DNA of 64,000 nucleotides from Luzula sylvatica (GCA_946800325.1 OX326959.1:46127566-46191565), one strand, 5' to 3'; positions 34,061 to 45,472 are shown, counted from the stretch's first letter. Made by a program: numbers and translations. Notes: generated from the letters alone by a model not told the origin.

Positions 34061-35440
34061 TTAGATTCTCACATTAATATTCAAGCGCAATTTGTCCATC
34101 AAGGACCTTCGGTAGTACTTCACGAAGTCTCTAGCAGTAATTTCCTTATATAAAGCTGGATTTTCATCTGATATCAGCTCTTTTATCGGACCATAAAGCC
34201 TTTCAGATGTATAGTCTGCATTAAAGAAGCATGCCACCGAAACCCTAGCCGGTCCATCTTTCCTTGCGAGAACTTTGTGCTCCACACTTTTGAATTTGTC
34301 ATTGGTTACCAACTTCACAGAATAAAAATAGCAAAGTTAAGTAATATATAGTTCGCCACATAAAAAATCACAAATGTTATATTTGCTCACCATTACAATA
34401 AGAGGGTACATACCTGTAAAAGATCACCAATATTAACTACGAGAGCGCCACGCAAAGGCGGCACATTGATCCAATGTTTTTCATAATAAACTTGCAACCC
34501 TCCAATATCATCTTGCAGAAGCACGGTGAGAAAATCAGGATCAGAGTGTTTGGCCGCACCGATCGTGATATTAGGCTGAGGACAAGGTGGGTAGTAATTA
34601 CTAACTATGTTAAGCGCTTCGTTACACTCAATCTCTATTAAGTGGTTTGATTCGAGGTCGAGGGCTTCGGAGAGTAGTTGGAACAAGATTATCCCGAGTT
34701 TTTCCATGCATTTTGCGTACTCAAAGATTCTTTCTCTACAAAAATTAAAATTAATTAGTGATTAAGTCAAGTTGTAATGATAACATGACACTTTTTGTAT
34801 GTAACGGAAAAGAAACGATGTTTGACCTGCATTGTGGTGGTAACTCATCTTGTTTGGGTGGATCAGGTCGCATCCTGACTCGCATGGTATCTCGCCAGTT
34901 GCCAGCTGGTGCTTGTAACAAATCAAAGTTGCAACGGAACGTAAATTTTTGGCCCGGATTTGTAGTATAATATATTTTCTTAAGTTCAGAGTTTGACTCG
35001 TTGAACTGCCTAACGCCAAGGAGCATTTCATCGAGCACGTCCAAGGGGACTCCATGATTTACCACCTAATGAAATTATGATGCATAATTAGCCAACAAGA
35101 ACTTGATCTATTTGACCTTGTTTAGGGTTATTTTTGAAAGAAAAATGGATATTAAAAACATGTAATTAATTTTTCCATTAACCTGGAAGAAGCCCATGGT
35201 TTGCGATGCACTCTTCACCTCTTCTACCACGCTCTTTCTTTGCTCCTTAGAGTCCACTCCGGACAGATCGATCACTGGAATTTGAATACCAACCGGTTCA
35301 ACGGAGGGCTCATCATGTTCAGGCTGGTGATGGAAAAATCGAGGGATGTTTGTGATTCCTGAGTCGACCAAGCCCTTAACGCCTTCTTTGGTCTTCTCGA
35401 AGGCCTCTATTTCACCGGCCCGGTCGTACTTGGTCTCCAT
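34061..35440 (-). CDS. 2-oxoglutarate/Fe(II)-dependent dioxygenase (ACC-oxidase-homolog type), 4 exons
   Basis: Exons 35183-35440, 34827-35065, 34414-34735 and 34061-34312 join with GT-AG borders into 356 codons plus stop, the usual size for the family. Exon 1 carries the DIOX_N region (IPVIDLSG from residue 54; MGFFQVVNHGVP across the exon 1/2 junction). The catalytic jelly-roll has NYYPPCPQP (about 212-220), HSD (H229, D231) and H285 as the iron triad, and RVS (R296, S298) as the 2-oxoglutarate site; all are intact. It should be a soluble oxygenase that couples 2-oxoglutarate decarboxylation to hydroxylation or a related oxidation of a small molecule. Relatives act in specialised metabolism (for example desacetoxyvindoline 4-hydroxylase-like and ACC oxidase homolog proteins); the substrate cannot be read from sequence. 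A broken tandem-type copy lies 5 kb to the left. Confidence 0.93.
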
Positions 35441-36240
35441 TGATCACCTTCCAGTTTGAAGCGTGGTTATATTTTGGAAAATTTGATGTTATATAGAAAA
35501 TTTCTTACTTAACCATTACTAAACTGGTGAACACAAGTGTCATGTTTTTGACAAGTGTCCCTCTGTTGATAGTATATGAGGTTAGGTCAAAATAAGCCAA
35601 AATTTATTCGCCAATATTCATTGAATCAATTTAATGTCATTAAATAGATATACAAGAAAAAATTATTTTTTGAAATGTTTTGAATGGTTGAAAAATAATT
35701 GACCAATATTTAATGTATTTATTTAATATGATTAAAGTTGTACATTAATGTGCATTGAATCAATTTAACGCCATTAAAGGAAACGAGAAGAAACAAATAA
35801 ATGTTTTGAAATGATATACTACAATTTTGTTTTGCCAATTTCCTTAAATAAATATTTGTATGGGCGTTGAGCATAGTTTCGAAAAGAAAACAGTCACTAT
35901 TTTCTGTAAATCTTTAATACAAATACAAAAAAAAAAATCTTATAAAATTACGTCATAAGTTATTATCAAATCTATATATTTTTGCTATTTTCCTCCAGGA
36001 TACCAATCTCGAGTCTTGACTCCTGATTTGCTAGAGAAATTAACACGGGTGATTTTTTGTCAAAACTATGTATTTTGGACGAATATAATTTATATGAGTT
36101 CATAAAATTCAATATTTGATGAAAAAATATACAATCGACATCATTATGACATAATTCAATGGTCAAACATTACAATAACTAATTTAGAATAGGCAAAAAC
36201 ACTGATTATAAATAAAATCCAAATCATAGTCCATGTTCAC
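35441..36240. repeat. Duplicated upstream flank of the dioxygenase
   Basis: Corresponds to 29369-29600 followed by 32590-33260 of the other copy. The 2.8 kb between those two blocks is missing here. This outlines a segmental duplication covering the gene and at least 0.8 kb of upstream DNA. Confidence 0.7.
35488..35496 (-). promoter_or_regulatory. TATA-like box of the intact dioxygenase gene
   Basis: CTATATAAC on the minus strand, about 50 bases upstream of the ATG, conserved in the duplicated promoter of the broken copy. The distance implies a short 5' leader. Confidence 0.5.
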
Positions 36241-36588
36241 AACATATACTATTCAACAATGCTACACATCCCGAAATAAATCGCATATTTACTCTCGAAA
36301 TGAACATTTTCACTTGAATAATATTAAATGTCAAGTGGGACCCACATGAAATTTGTGTGCAGTAAAACAATTCGGGGCTTGTCCGGTGGATTGCTTACGT
36401 AAGATTATCATTTTTTTAAACTTGTTAGTATCATATACTTTGAGTTGTATTTATTTACACCAATAAAACTAAATTTATTGGAGTCTTCCATAACATTTGG
36501 ATCCAGGACCGGCCTCGGATTAAGTCCCACAAGCCCCGAGGCTAGGGCAGCGCTCTGTGTAAGGGCAAACGTTGGGATCAAGTTGTAT
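36241..36588. other. Intergenic DNA, no gene seen
   Basis: A GACCGGCC-containing phrase near 36508 resembles those near 5092 and 27779, possibly the end of a dispersed repeat. Nothing more is supported. Confidence 0.4.
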
Positions 36589-36603
36589 TGTACTTGATGA
36601 GTT

Positions 36604-36813
36604 TTTTTTTTTTTGAGATTTATTAGCCCATAGGCTCCCATCCCCTACTCCAACACCTACCCCTACCTCTACCTCTATCCCTACTCTTTACTCCTACCCT
36701 ACTAGACAACTCATTTTTGTTTTAATCCCTCCTTTTTTTTCCCCAACCGTGTTCGAACCCTGATTTTTGCTTGTGCAGACAGGATACCGTCCAATGCACT
36801 AATGTGCTGGTGG
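36604..36813 (-). mobile_element. SINE (tRNA-derived head, poly(A) tail, target duplication)
   Basis: On the minus strand the element begins with CCACCAGCACATTAGTGCATTGG, which has an A-box-like TTAGTGCATTGG, followed about 35 bases later by a B-box GGTTCGAACAC. A GTAGGG/GGTAGAG-rich body and a poly(A) tail (plus-strand T run from 36604) follow. TGTACTTGATgAGTT (36589-36603) and TGTACTTGATaAGTT (36814-36828) form a 15-bp target duplication with one mismatch. The length of about 210 bp is usual for plant SINEs. No tRNA fold with an anticodon is intact, so it is not a tRNA gene. Confidence 0.75.
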
Positions 36814-36829
36814 TGTACTTGATAAGTTA

Positions 36830-38090
36830 GAAAAATAAGTATCTAAATATAAAAATGAAAGAGAAAGTTGGGGAAGAAGAAATGAAAGAAGAGATGAGGG
36901 TTTCGGTTCTTGTGCTAAGAATTAATCGGCAAAGAGTTCAGTGTAATTTTCTGTGAACACAATATTTGTAGTGTTATGTATCAATATTAAATAGTTAAAT
37001 TACTATTGCCTATTGTTATATGTAAATTTAGAAAACATATTGTATGCTACAAAATATACACAAAAGATCCAAAGAGACATCTACTTTCTCAATTCTCAAG
37101 ATAAAAGTAATTATTCTCTATTTTAAAAAGCATTACATATTTAATACCCATATTTGTTACTCTTTTACGAAAATTTAATAAACAACAAACAAATATTAAT
37201 ATTAATTAATATATATATCTTCAATTTTTGTCATCATGCCTCATATATCTATTACAAATAGAGTGTTATCTCAATTAAAATGAGATTAAAACTTATTTTG
37301 CAAAGTTTTCGTATCTAGAGATAAATTATTTCCAATGAATCTTAGATTAAACTCAAGCGTGACTAATTATGAAAAATATTTTGGAAAACCAAAATAGTTT
37401 ATTTTTTTCAATCATATGATGTAATTATAAGTTAAAACGATGAAAAAAAAAATTTGGAAAAAAATACTGAAATATATTATAATTACGAAATTATTTTCCT
37501 AATTTTGAATTATTTATTATTTGCTTATCTAATTTAAGAATATAGTAATCCTGATTTGAAACGAATTTTTAAAAAAAAATCCCTAAATCCTCAAATGATT
37601 AAGCAACACATGCAATATCTAAACCTCAAATTTATTTTCCGAATCCTGATGTGGATTCTTCGAGTTTTCCATGTGTCAACTTACTACTACAACCGCATAG
37701 TCAATTGCCACAAAATTATCCGGTTGGTTTGCTTCTCTTCAAGTATGGAGATTTGCAAATCTTCCAAAGACGCTCGTACTTGTCGATTTCTTCAGAGGTC
37801 GTTTGTTCTGTACTAAAGTAAAATTTCACCAAATTCTTGAAGTCATAAAATTTACTAATACTAGTTTAAAAAAAACAAATATTTTTTTACGGGGCAACAT
37901 TCGGGACCGGTCCTGTTTGGATCTAGTAATTCATCATGTGCATCAAGATACCAAATACGTGCTAGACTTGTTTGTCCATATTCACCATGTTCGTATTAAG
38001 GAGCATTTTTGCATGTAGCTTCATTTGGGACGAAAATTCAAAAACTAACTTCCTTTTTGAGAAAATTCCAGAAATAACTTGGAACTGGTT
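36830..38090. other. AT-rich intergenic DNA, no gene seen
   Basis: No supported ORF or repeat. Short plus-strand frames at 37556-37816 and 37803-38018 lack any recognised motif. Confidence 0.5.
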
Positions 38091-38094
38091 TTAA

Positions 38095-38430
38095 AATCTC
38101 GTAGGTACCGGATTTTAAAATTTCGCCTTGTTAATTGGCACAAATTACCTACATGTCAAGTTTGACAGTAACAAAGAAAAACTATCGGGTTTTAAAATCC
38201 CGGACTGTTAATTAGGACTAAACACCGGGTTTCAAAATTCCGCCAGCTTAATAGCACTAACTATCGGATTTTAAAATTCTGCCGGATTAAAAAATCTAAT
38301 TACCGGGTTTAAAAATCCGTATGTTTAACAGGTTGATTAAACACAGTTAGAGTTGTTGAGCAAAAAAATGAGATTTTAAAACCAGCAAGAGAAAAAGCTA
38401 AAATAGCAAATCGGGTTTTAAAAACCAGCC
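38095..38430 (+). repeat. Degenerate repeat of CGGGTTTTAAAATCCCG
   Basis: Variants of a near-palindromic CGGRTTTTAAAATYCCG core recur six to seven times with roughly 45-65 base spacing, with TTAAT and ACTAA words between them. Confidence 0.65.
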
Positions 38431-38449
38431 CGCTAAAAGACAAAATAAA

Positions 38450-38850
38450 ATTATGTCATGATAAAGCTAGTTAATGTGAATTCTTGTACAAGGGTCCCAT
38501 TGATTTTTTCCTTAAAAATCTGCGAGGTTGAATTTGTGTTTATCTATGGTAACTATAGCATTTTTCTTTTTGTTCAATTATCATAAAAAGTTTAAATTGT
38601 TCTCATATATAAACTAAATTGATAATTTGATGTATGATTTATATTCATTTATCATATGAATTAAAAAAAAGAAAAAAAAAACCGTACTGATATTCATTGG
38701 GTCTGATATAAAATAAATTTAAGTTGTTGACCAATATTCATGAGATCTATTTACTGATCACCACTTTCAACATAAAAGATAATAAATTACAAGAAAAGCC
38801 AAATAACAGCTCAAAAATACACTTTTACAATAAATCATTTTATTCAAAAC
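38450..38850. repeat. Copy of the DNA downstream of the Agenet gene
   Basis: Follows the same order of words as 49650-50060 (GATTTTTTCCTTAAAAA, TTGTTCTCATATA, ATTGGGTCTGATATAAAA, GTTGTTGACCAATATTCAT, ATCTATTTACTGATCAC). It shows that the fragment at 38855-39931 was copied together with the 3' flank of the large gene. Confidence 0.75.
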
Positions 38851-38854
38851 TACC

Positions 38855-39931
38855 TTACAATAAATCATTACAAAATCCTTGTGAATTATTCATACTTTCT
38901 AAGGATAAACTAATTCCAAAACAGGTTCTAGGACGCTTTTCTTCGGGCTGAGTTACTGTTTCTCTCTCCTTGATACTCGTACCAGTGTTCAAAGATTTAT
39001 CCTTAGTACTTTGCTTTACTGGTACAGGAATTTTGGTACTTCTTGAGAGATTTTTCGGCTTTGGTATGGCCGTTTTCTCCTGTATAATTGGGCCCACTTT
39101 CTGACGCTTTTCCAAGGGAGAATCGCCCTAAAAATAAAAATAAACAAAGTTACCAAAATATTAAAACAGTAAATCTTCATTAATGTGCCACAAAAAATAT
39201 TATGAGTAAATTGATTCCATTTGTACCCTAAACTAATTATAAAATATCATGATATTTAGGGGCATTCTTGATATTTCACATTCATGATATTACATAAGAA
39301 AATATCATGAAAACATTCCATTGCAGTATCAGCTACAATCAAGAATTGTCCAGGCATTATCATCATATTTCACAAATATGAAATATCACATTCATGATAT
39401 TTTCATCATTTACATAGAAAATATCACAGCCTTTCGCCAAAAGGCTCGACTGTTTATACATCAACGTAGCGGAAGTAATACATAGATTTTTCACAAATTG
39501 AAGATGAAATGAAATATTAGATGGGTACCTTGGAGATAGGCGTAACTTTCGTGGGACCCACAACTACATCGTAACGAAAGAATTGATTTTTCTTGCCCTT
39601 AACAATCTCAGTCAGGGGCTTCTTTCTCTTTCCATCGCTTCTCTCTACATTCTTGTCCAAATTACCATATTGCCCTTTACGAGTTGATACTAGTCTTTCA
39701 TTAGTCGCCTTTTCAACACTTCCGAAATTGAAATTTAGAGCCGAATTCTCGGCAAATTTTGCTTTAGTTTTTTTGGACTTCTTGAAGTTCGAATTTTGGA
39801 TTGAATACTCGGGAATTTCGGGTTTAGGGTTTTGAGATGTACTGATAACCTCGGTCATTTCGACATAATTTTGTCTATTAGTTAGGTTTAGGGATTCAAT
39901 ACAACTCCTAAAGCATGGAAAATGAGTATCC
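38855..39931 (-). pseudogene. Rearranged fragment of the Agenet gene (two partial copies of its penultimate large exon)
   Basis: Two coding blocks match exon 36 (50388-51014) of the large gene. 39529-39931 matches its second half (VEMTEVISTSQNP...PISK against IEMTHVSSSSQNP...PTSR) and has its own acceptor, with the interior of the first half lost. 39127 down to 38855 matches its first half (GDSPLEKRQKVGP through RPRTCFGI), then runs into unrelated sequence and a stop. The two blocks are in the reverse of the parental order, yet both splice borders are phase 0, so they could be joined in frame. All upstream exons, including the Agenet domains, are absent. A chimeric transcript is possible; a functional Agenet protein is not. 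Confidence 0.75.
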
Positions 39932-41017
39932 CTACAAAATCATTGAAAATAAATTAATTTCATTTGTACTCCTAAAACAATCTAAAAAAATATTCCTACA
40001 AAGCATAGAAAATATTCAACGCATCCATACTTCAAATTGAAGGACAGATTGGCACCTGTTTAGTTGATTCATAAGCTACTCATATGATTTGTATTTTAAT
40101 GTTTAATAATTTAAAAAACTGAGTTATTATTCTTAATTATTTTACTCTTTTCTTTTTCTTTTTTTGGGAAGATTGGTTGTTTGAAAATGAAAGTGGTCTA
40201 ATATTTTAATTACTCGGGGTAATGTTTAAGAATGTTTCTAAGTTAAGTGATAGGTTGCAACTTACTTTTATCGGTTTGAAAGTACGCGAAACAATAAGGA
40301 TTCACATTTTAATAAAATAAAAAAAATTCAAAGCAAATCTTTCATAGGAACACAGGATACCATTTATGAAAGCCTAAATTAAATTAACCACTAGTGAAAT
40401 TATTATGCTAACAAGACTAGTTAATAAAAAATCTAGAAGATATGGATATGAGATTGTTATTTGGAATTATGAAAAGATATCATCAATAAGTAGCAAAAAG
40501 TAGGCATAAAGATCAGAGTTTGGCATAATTACAGCTGATTCAAAAACTGCTAAAATCGTTGAATAATTAAAATTTCAAATATCATTTTTTAGTACATAAA
40601 TTGTATAAGAAAATAAAAGTGATTTAGTTATTCGAACTTCTTTAAGACATGATCGAAAATGTTTATACGGTAAGCAATAATATGTGATTTTACCGGGTTC
40701 AAAGTTTGCGAAATAAGATTACTGAAACAAAAGAAATTGGAGGATTCAAAATTACCAAGGTGATTTAAATAGCAAATAATTAAGTAATTCATATATTCGC
40801 CATATATACACAGATGAGCCCGAGCCAATCCTTTTTATGATATCAAAGATTGGATTTAAATATAACCATTTTTTTTTCTAAACATAATAGATTGAATTCT
40901 CGTTAATTTGGAACATAATTTTTTTTCCCAAAAATAAATTATGTTAAACAAGGATTTGATGTTTTTCATATTAATTCAGAGGTAGAAAATATGAAGGTAA
41001 ATAGAAAAGACTAACCA

Positions 41018-41095
41018 GCTTATCAGGAGAAGAAGAGGTCGTGAGTTCTTTGAGTTCTGGTGGATTTGGGATTGGAACATGTATGGCTTTAAATA
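41018..41095 (-). promoter_or_regulatory. Promoter/leader-like block (unit 1)
   Basis: On the minus strand a TATTTAAA box is followed by a pyrimidine/A-rich leader without ATG and a donor-like CTG|GTTAGT. The same layout occurs at about 43470-43555 and in diverged form at 31930-32090. In unit 1 the next coding-like sequence downstream is the rearranged Agenet fragment at 39931, so it might drive that. Hypothetical. Confidence 0.3.
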
Positions 41096-41668
41096 GTACA
41101 ATATTTACCTAACAAAATGGGCAATAAAACAATTCATTAATTTTCATTTAATATTTAAATTTCATAGTTTAAATGATGTATTTAAACTAAAAAACAGTCC
41201 AAATTCATGTGGACCGAGCCTACAGAATAATTTTAGAATTATGGACTGCTGCTTATAGGATCAATTTAATGTTATTAAAGTCGTTGACCAATATTTATTG
41301 GATCAATTTAATGTCATTAAACTTATTGACCAAATGTAATGTTTAAAATTGTTGACTAATATTTATTGGATCAATTTAATGTTATTAAATGAAAAGATGT
41401 AGACAAAACGAAATTTTTGAAGTGGTTAAACAATATTCAATGAATGGGAAATTATATGGTATTTTTTTTCAAAAATGTTTAAGCGTAAAATATCGGTTTC
41501 AATACCAACATCAAGTTTTTTTTTTGGTCATCTATTAATTTGATTTTGAAACTGTGAATTATTAAGATCAAGCATTTATACAAGGTCAGTTAAGAAATGA
41601 ACGGGCGAATAGGGACCGCGCCATGATAGATTTATGCATGTTTAGTACCAAAAAAAATAAAAAAAAAA

Positions 41669-41735
41669 GCCTCACTAGAACTCGAACCCACGATCTTTCA
41701 AATCATAAACATGTGTTGAACCACTAGCTCGTCCC
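41669..41735 (-). repeat. tRNA-like degenerate sequence (unit 1)
   Basis: Minus strand: A-box-like GAGCTAGTGGTTCAACA, then GATCGTGGGTTCGAGTTCTA with a B-box-like GGTTCGAGTTC, then a T-rich run. The T stem does not pair well and no anticodon arm can be assigned, so it is a tRNA-derived relic or SINE head, not a tRNA gene. Confidence 0.45.
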
Positions 41736-41842
41736 GTCGATTGGTTATCATTCAAAATGTTCTCGGTCTGATCAGAAATATTTTTTTAAAATAATGTGTG
41801 CATTACTTTCTATCACATCATCCACACAATATATGTATGTAT

Positions 41843-42102
41843 GGGGAGTTCTATCATACACTATTTTACAAGGGTATTTTGGGTATTTTAGCAATTAATT
41901 ATATTTGTAAAATGGTGTATCATAAAATTTATTTTTTATGGAAATTTTGGTTTAAATGAACAACAAAAAATTCCAATTTAGTTAAAAATTAATTGATAAA
42001 TACATTTGATATCTTACCTTAAATATTCATAAATGGATAATTACTCCAAATACCCTTGAAAATGGGTGTATGATAAAGAAAGAGGTGTATGATAGAAGCC
42101 CC
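41843..42102. mobile_element. MITE with 10-bp target duplication, present in one duplicate only
   Basis: 260 bp with ends GGGGAGTTCTATCATACAC and GTGTATGATAGAAGCCCC (inverted, one mismatch/indel), flanked by ATGTATGTAT on both sides (41833-41842 and 42103-42112). Unit 2 has a single CACACATGTTTATACATATG-type empty site here. The TSD of 9-10 bp suggests a Mutator-type MITE. AT-rich, non-coding. Confidence 0.85.
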
Positions 42103-42459
42103 ATGTATGTATACATATGTTTATATTAAAAATATCATTAATTGTATAATTGTTTGGATGATCAGATTGAAGTGATGCATACATTAAAAATTATGATGTA
42201 GTTGAGGACTTTGATGATGTGATCGAAATTATCATTCATGATATTTATTGATTTGGATATAAAAAACACGTGCACTTGTTCATACATGATGCAAATAATC
42301 CAAGTCTTATCTAATTGGTCTTGAGCATAATTCATGTAGTTACCGTTTGTTGAGACCTGAGAGACTTTGTTTGGAGATAGGGATGTCAATGGATTGGATA
42401 ATACCCGTGCCCGACGGGTATCCAATCCGTACGGGCTGGACAATACCCGATTAAGTCCC

Positions 42460-44787
42460 CCTACAAAGCATAGAAAATATTCAATACATCCATACTTCAA
42501 ATTGAAGGACAGATTGGCACCTGTTTAGTTGATTCATAAGCTACTCATATGATTTGTATTTTAATGTTTAATAATTTTAAAAACTGAGTTATTATTCTTA
42601 TTTATTTTACTCTTTTCTTTTTCTTTTTTCGGAAGATTGGTTGTTTGAAAATGAAAGTGGTCTAATATTTTAATTACTCGGGGTAATGTTTAAGAATGTT
42701 TCTTAGTTAGTGATAGGTTGCAACTAACTTTTATCAGTTTGAAAATACGCGAAACAATGAGAATTCACATTTTAATAAAATAAAAAAAATTCAAAACAAA
42801 TCTTTCATAGGAACAGAGGATACCATTTATGAAAGCCTAAATTAAATTAACCACTAGTGAAATTATTATGCTAACAAGACTAGTTAATAAAAAATCTAGA
42901 AGATATGGATATGAGATTGTTATTTGGAATTATGAAAAGATATCATAAATAAGTAGCAAAAAGTAGACATAAAGATCAGAGTTTGGCATAATTACGGCTG
43001 ATTCAAAAACTGCTAAAATCGTTGAATAATTAAAATTTCAAATATGACACAGCAAATCATTTTTAGTACATAAATTGTATAAGAAAATAAAAGTGATTTA
43101 GTTATTCGAACTTCTTCAAGACATGATCGAAAATGTTTATACGGTAAGCAATAATATGTGATTTTACCGGGTTCAAAGTTTGCGAAATAAGATTACTGAA
43201 ACAAAAGAAATTGGAGGATTCAAAATTACCAACGTGATTTAAATAGCAAATAATTAAGTAATTTGTACATTCGCCACATATACACAGATGAGCCAGAGCC
43301 AATCCTTTTTATGATATCAAAGATTGGATTTAAATATAACCATTTTTTTCTAAACCTAATAGATTGAAATCTCGTTAATTTGGAACATAATTTTTTTTCC
43401 CAAAAATAAATTATGTTAAACAAGGATTTTATGTTTTTGATATTAATTCAGAGGTAGAAAATATGAAAGACTAACCAGCTTATCAGGAGAAGAAGAGGTC
43501 GTGAGTTCTTGAGTTCTGGTGGATTTGGGATTGGAACATGTATGGCTTTAAATAGTACAATATTTACCTAACAAAATGGGTAATAAAACAATTCATTGAT
43601 TTTCATTTAATATTTAAATTTCATAGTTTAAATGATGTATTTAAACTAAAAATAACAGTTCAAATTCGTGTGGACGCTTACACAATAATTTTAGAATTAT
43701 TGACTGATACTTATAGGATCAATTTAATGTTATTAAAGTCGTTGACCAATATTTATTGGATCAATTTAATATAATTAAATGCCTAAGGGTTTTTTTGCAA
43801 AAGAAAAAAATTAATATCATTAAAATTATTGACCAATTTAATGTTTAAAATTGTTGACCAGTATTTATTTGTACAATTTAATGTTATTAAATGAAAGGAC
43901 GTAAACAAAACGAAATTTTGGAAGTGGTTAATCAATATTCAATGAATGGGAAATTATATGGTATTTTTTTTCAAAAATGTTTAAGCGTAAAATATCGGTT
44001 TCAATACCAGCATCAAGTTTTTTTTTTGGGTCATCTATTAATTTGATTTTGAAACTCTGAATTATTTTTGGCTCGTATGTACTCCATCAATTGATGTTAA
44101 TGAGATCAAACTCACAATTTCTCATAATATAGGATTTTTTGTAGCTCACAATCAATCAACTAGATTATGAACTCATTGACTCGATTATTAGGAGATGAGG
44201 GGTTGTAGATTAATAAGGGGGTTATTGACATATTGTACATGTATGCATGTTTAGTAAAAAAAATATCAAAAAAAATCTCACTAAAACTCGAACCCATGAT
44301 CTTTCAAATCATAAACATTTGTTGAACCACTAGCTCGTCTCGTCGATTGATTATCATTCAAAATGTTCTCGGTCTGATCACAAATAATTTTTTAAAATAA
44401 TGTATGCATTACTTTCTATCACATCATCCACACATGTTTATACATATGTTTATATTAAATATATCATTAATTGCATAATTGTTTGGATGATCAGATTGAA
44501 GTGATGCATACATTAAAAATTATGATGTAGTCGAAGACTTTGATGATGTGATCGAAATTATCATTCATGATCTTTATCGATTTGGATATAAAAAACACGT
44601 GCACTTGTTCATACATGATGCAAATAAACAAATCAAATAATCCAAGTCTAATCTAATTGGTCTAGAGCATAATTCATATAGTTACCGTTTGTTGAGACCT
44701 GAGAGACTTTGTTTGGAGATAGGGATGTCATATCCGTGCCCGACGGGCGCCCGATCCGTACGGGTTGGGTAATACCCGATTAAGTCC
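42460..44787. repeat. Tandem segmental duplication, unit 2 (about 2,328 bp)
   Basis: Collinear with 39995-42459 and highly similar, without the 260-bp MITE and with small unit-specific changes (for example near 43785-43850 and 44060-44230). No protein-coding gene is supported in either unit; the shared minus-strand 66-codon frame is the only conserved ORF and has no known motif. Confidence 0.9.
44276..44341 (-). repeat. tRNA-like degenerate sequence (unit 2 copy)
   Basis: Copy of 41669-41735 produced by the tandem duplication, with a few substitutions. Confidence 0.45.
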
Positions 44788-45313
44788 ATCCACAAGTCGG
44801 ATATTATCCGATTAAAAAATACTCGACTCGGGTACGGATAGACTATGAGTGAGGTCATACTCGACACGTGAATATATCCGAACCCGGTTCATAATAACCC
44901 TAGTTAAATAAAACTAAAATAAATAATTTTCTAGATTTTTTTTTTGCTGCTATCTCACGTTTCTACCATATTTAGTTTCATTATACAATTTATGTTACTT
45001 TACGGTCCATAATTTATGCTTAAAAATATTTTGTTGTCTATTTTGTGATTTTGTGATATTATTATATTATATGAATTTATAACGTTATTTTAATTTGACA
45101 AAATATATTTTCGTTAGTATATTTTGATGTTTTGTATATGTTTAGGTGTGGGCAAATTTTTCGTGGATAATCTGAAAACCAGCGGGTACTAAACGGGGCG
45201 GGTAAAATTATCTATTTAGTTGACGGGGTCCGGTACAGATATTATCCGATTAAAATGAGTAAGAATATGGGTGAGCCTATACCCAACCCGAACCAGACTC
45301 ATTGACATCCCTA
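44720..45313. mobile_element. TAGGGATGTCA-ended ATCCG-rich element
   Basis: Starts TAGGGATGTCA and ends TGACATCCCTA in inverted orientation, with a middle AT-rich block between CCGA/ACCCG-rich ends. Same family as 8352-8959. A truncated copy of its left end closes unit 1 at 42380-42459. No clear target duplication. Confidence 0.55.
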
Positions 45314-45472
45314 TATGAAGACATTTTTATTTGGAGACTTGGTCTACCTTGTTTTATTTAGGTAGAGTTCTGCCTAGATTTCTGTAATGTTGGTATTAGT
45401 ATTTGAAGCATTAGCATTAACACTTATGAGATATGTTACGCGGATACTTTAAAAATCAAGCTGTATCAGATG

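Larger units (their letters stand above)
39995..42459. repeat. Tandem segmental duplication, unit 1 (2,465 bp)
   Basis: Unit 1 runs from CCTACAAAGCATAGAAAATA and is followed head to tail by unit 2, which begins with the same sequence at 42460. The unit ends inside an ATCCG-rich TAGGGATGTCAATGG element at ATTAAGTCC. Unit 2 continues through the complete element, which shows where the duplication broke. Unit 1 carries a MITE absent from unit 2. Confidence 0.9.

Noticed and set aside
36735..36815. Possible tRNA gene on the minus strand
   Set aside because: A and B boxes are present but there is no cloverleaf or anticodon arm. Poly(A) tail and target duplication make it a SINE.
40628..43302. 66-codon minus-strand ORF conserved in both tandem units (40628-40828 and 43102-43302)
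   Set aside because: Conservation follows from the recent duplication; no motif, and an acceptor-like TTTCAG lies inside the frame. Kept only as a note.
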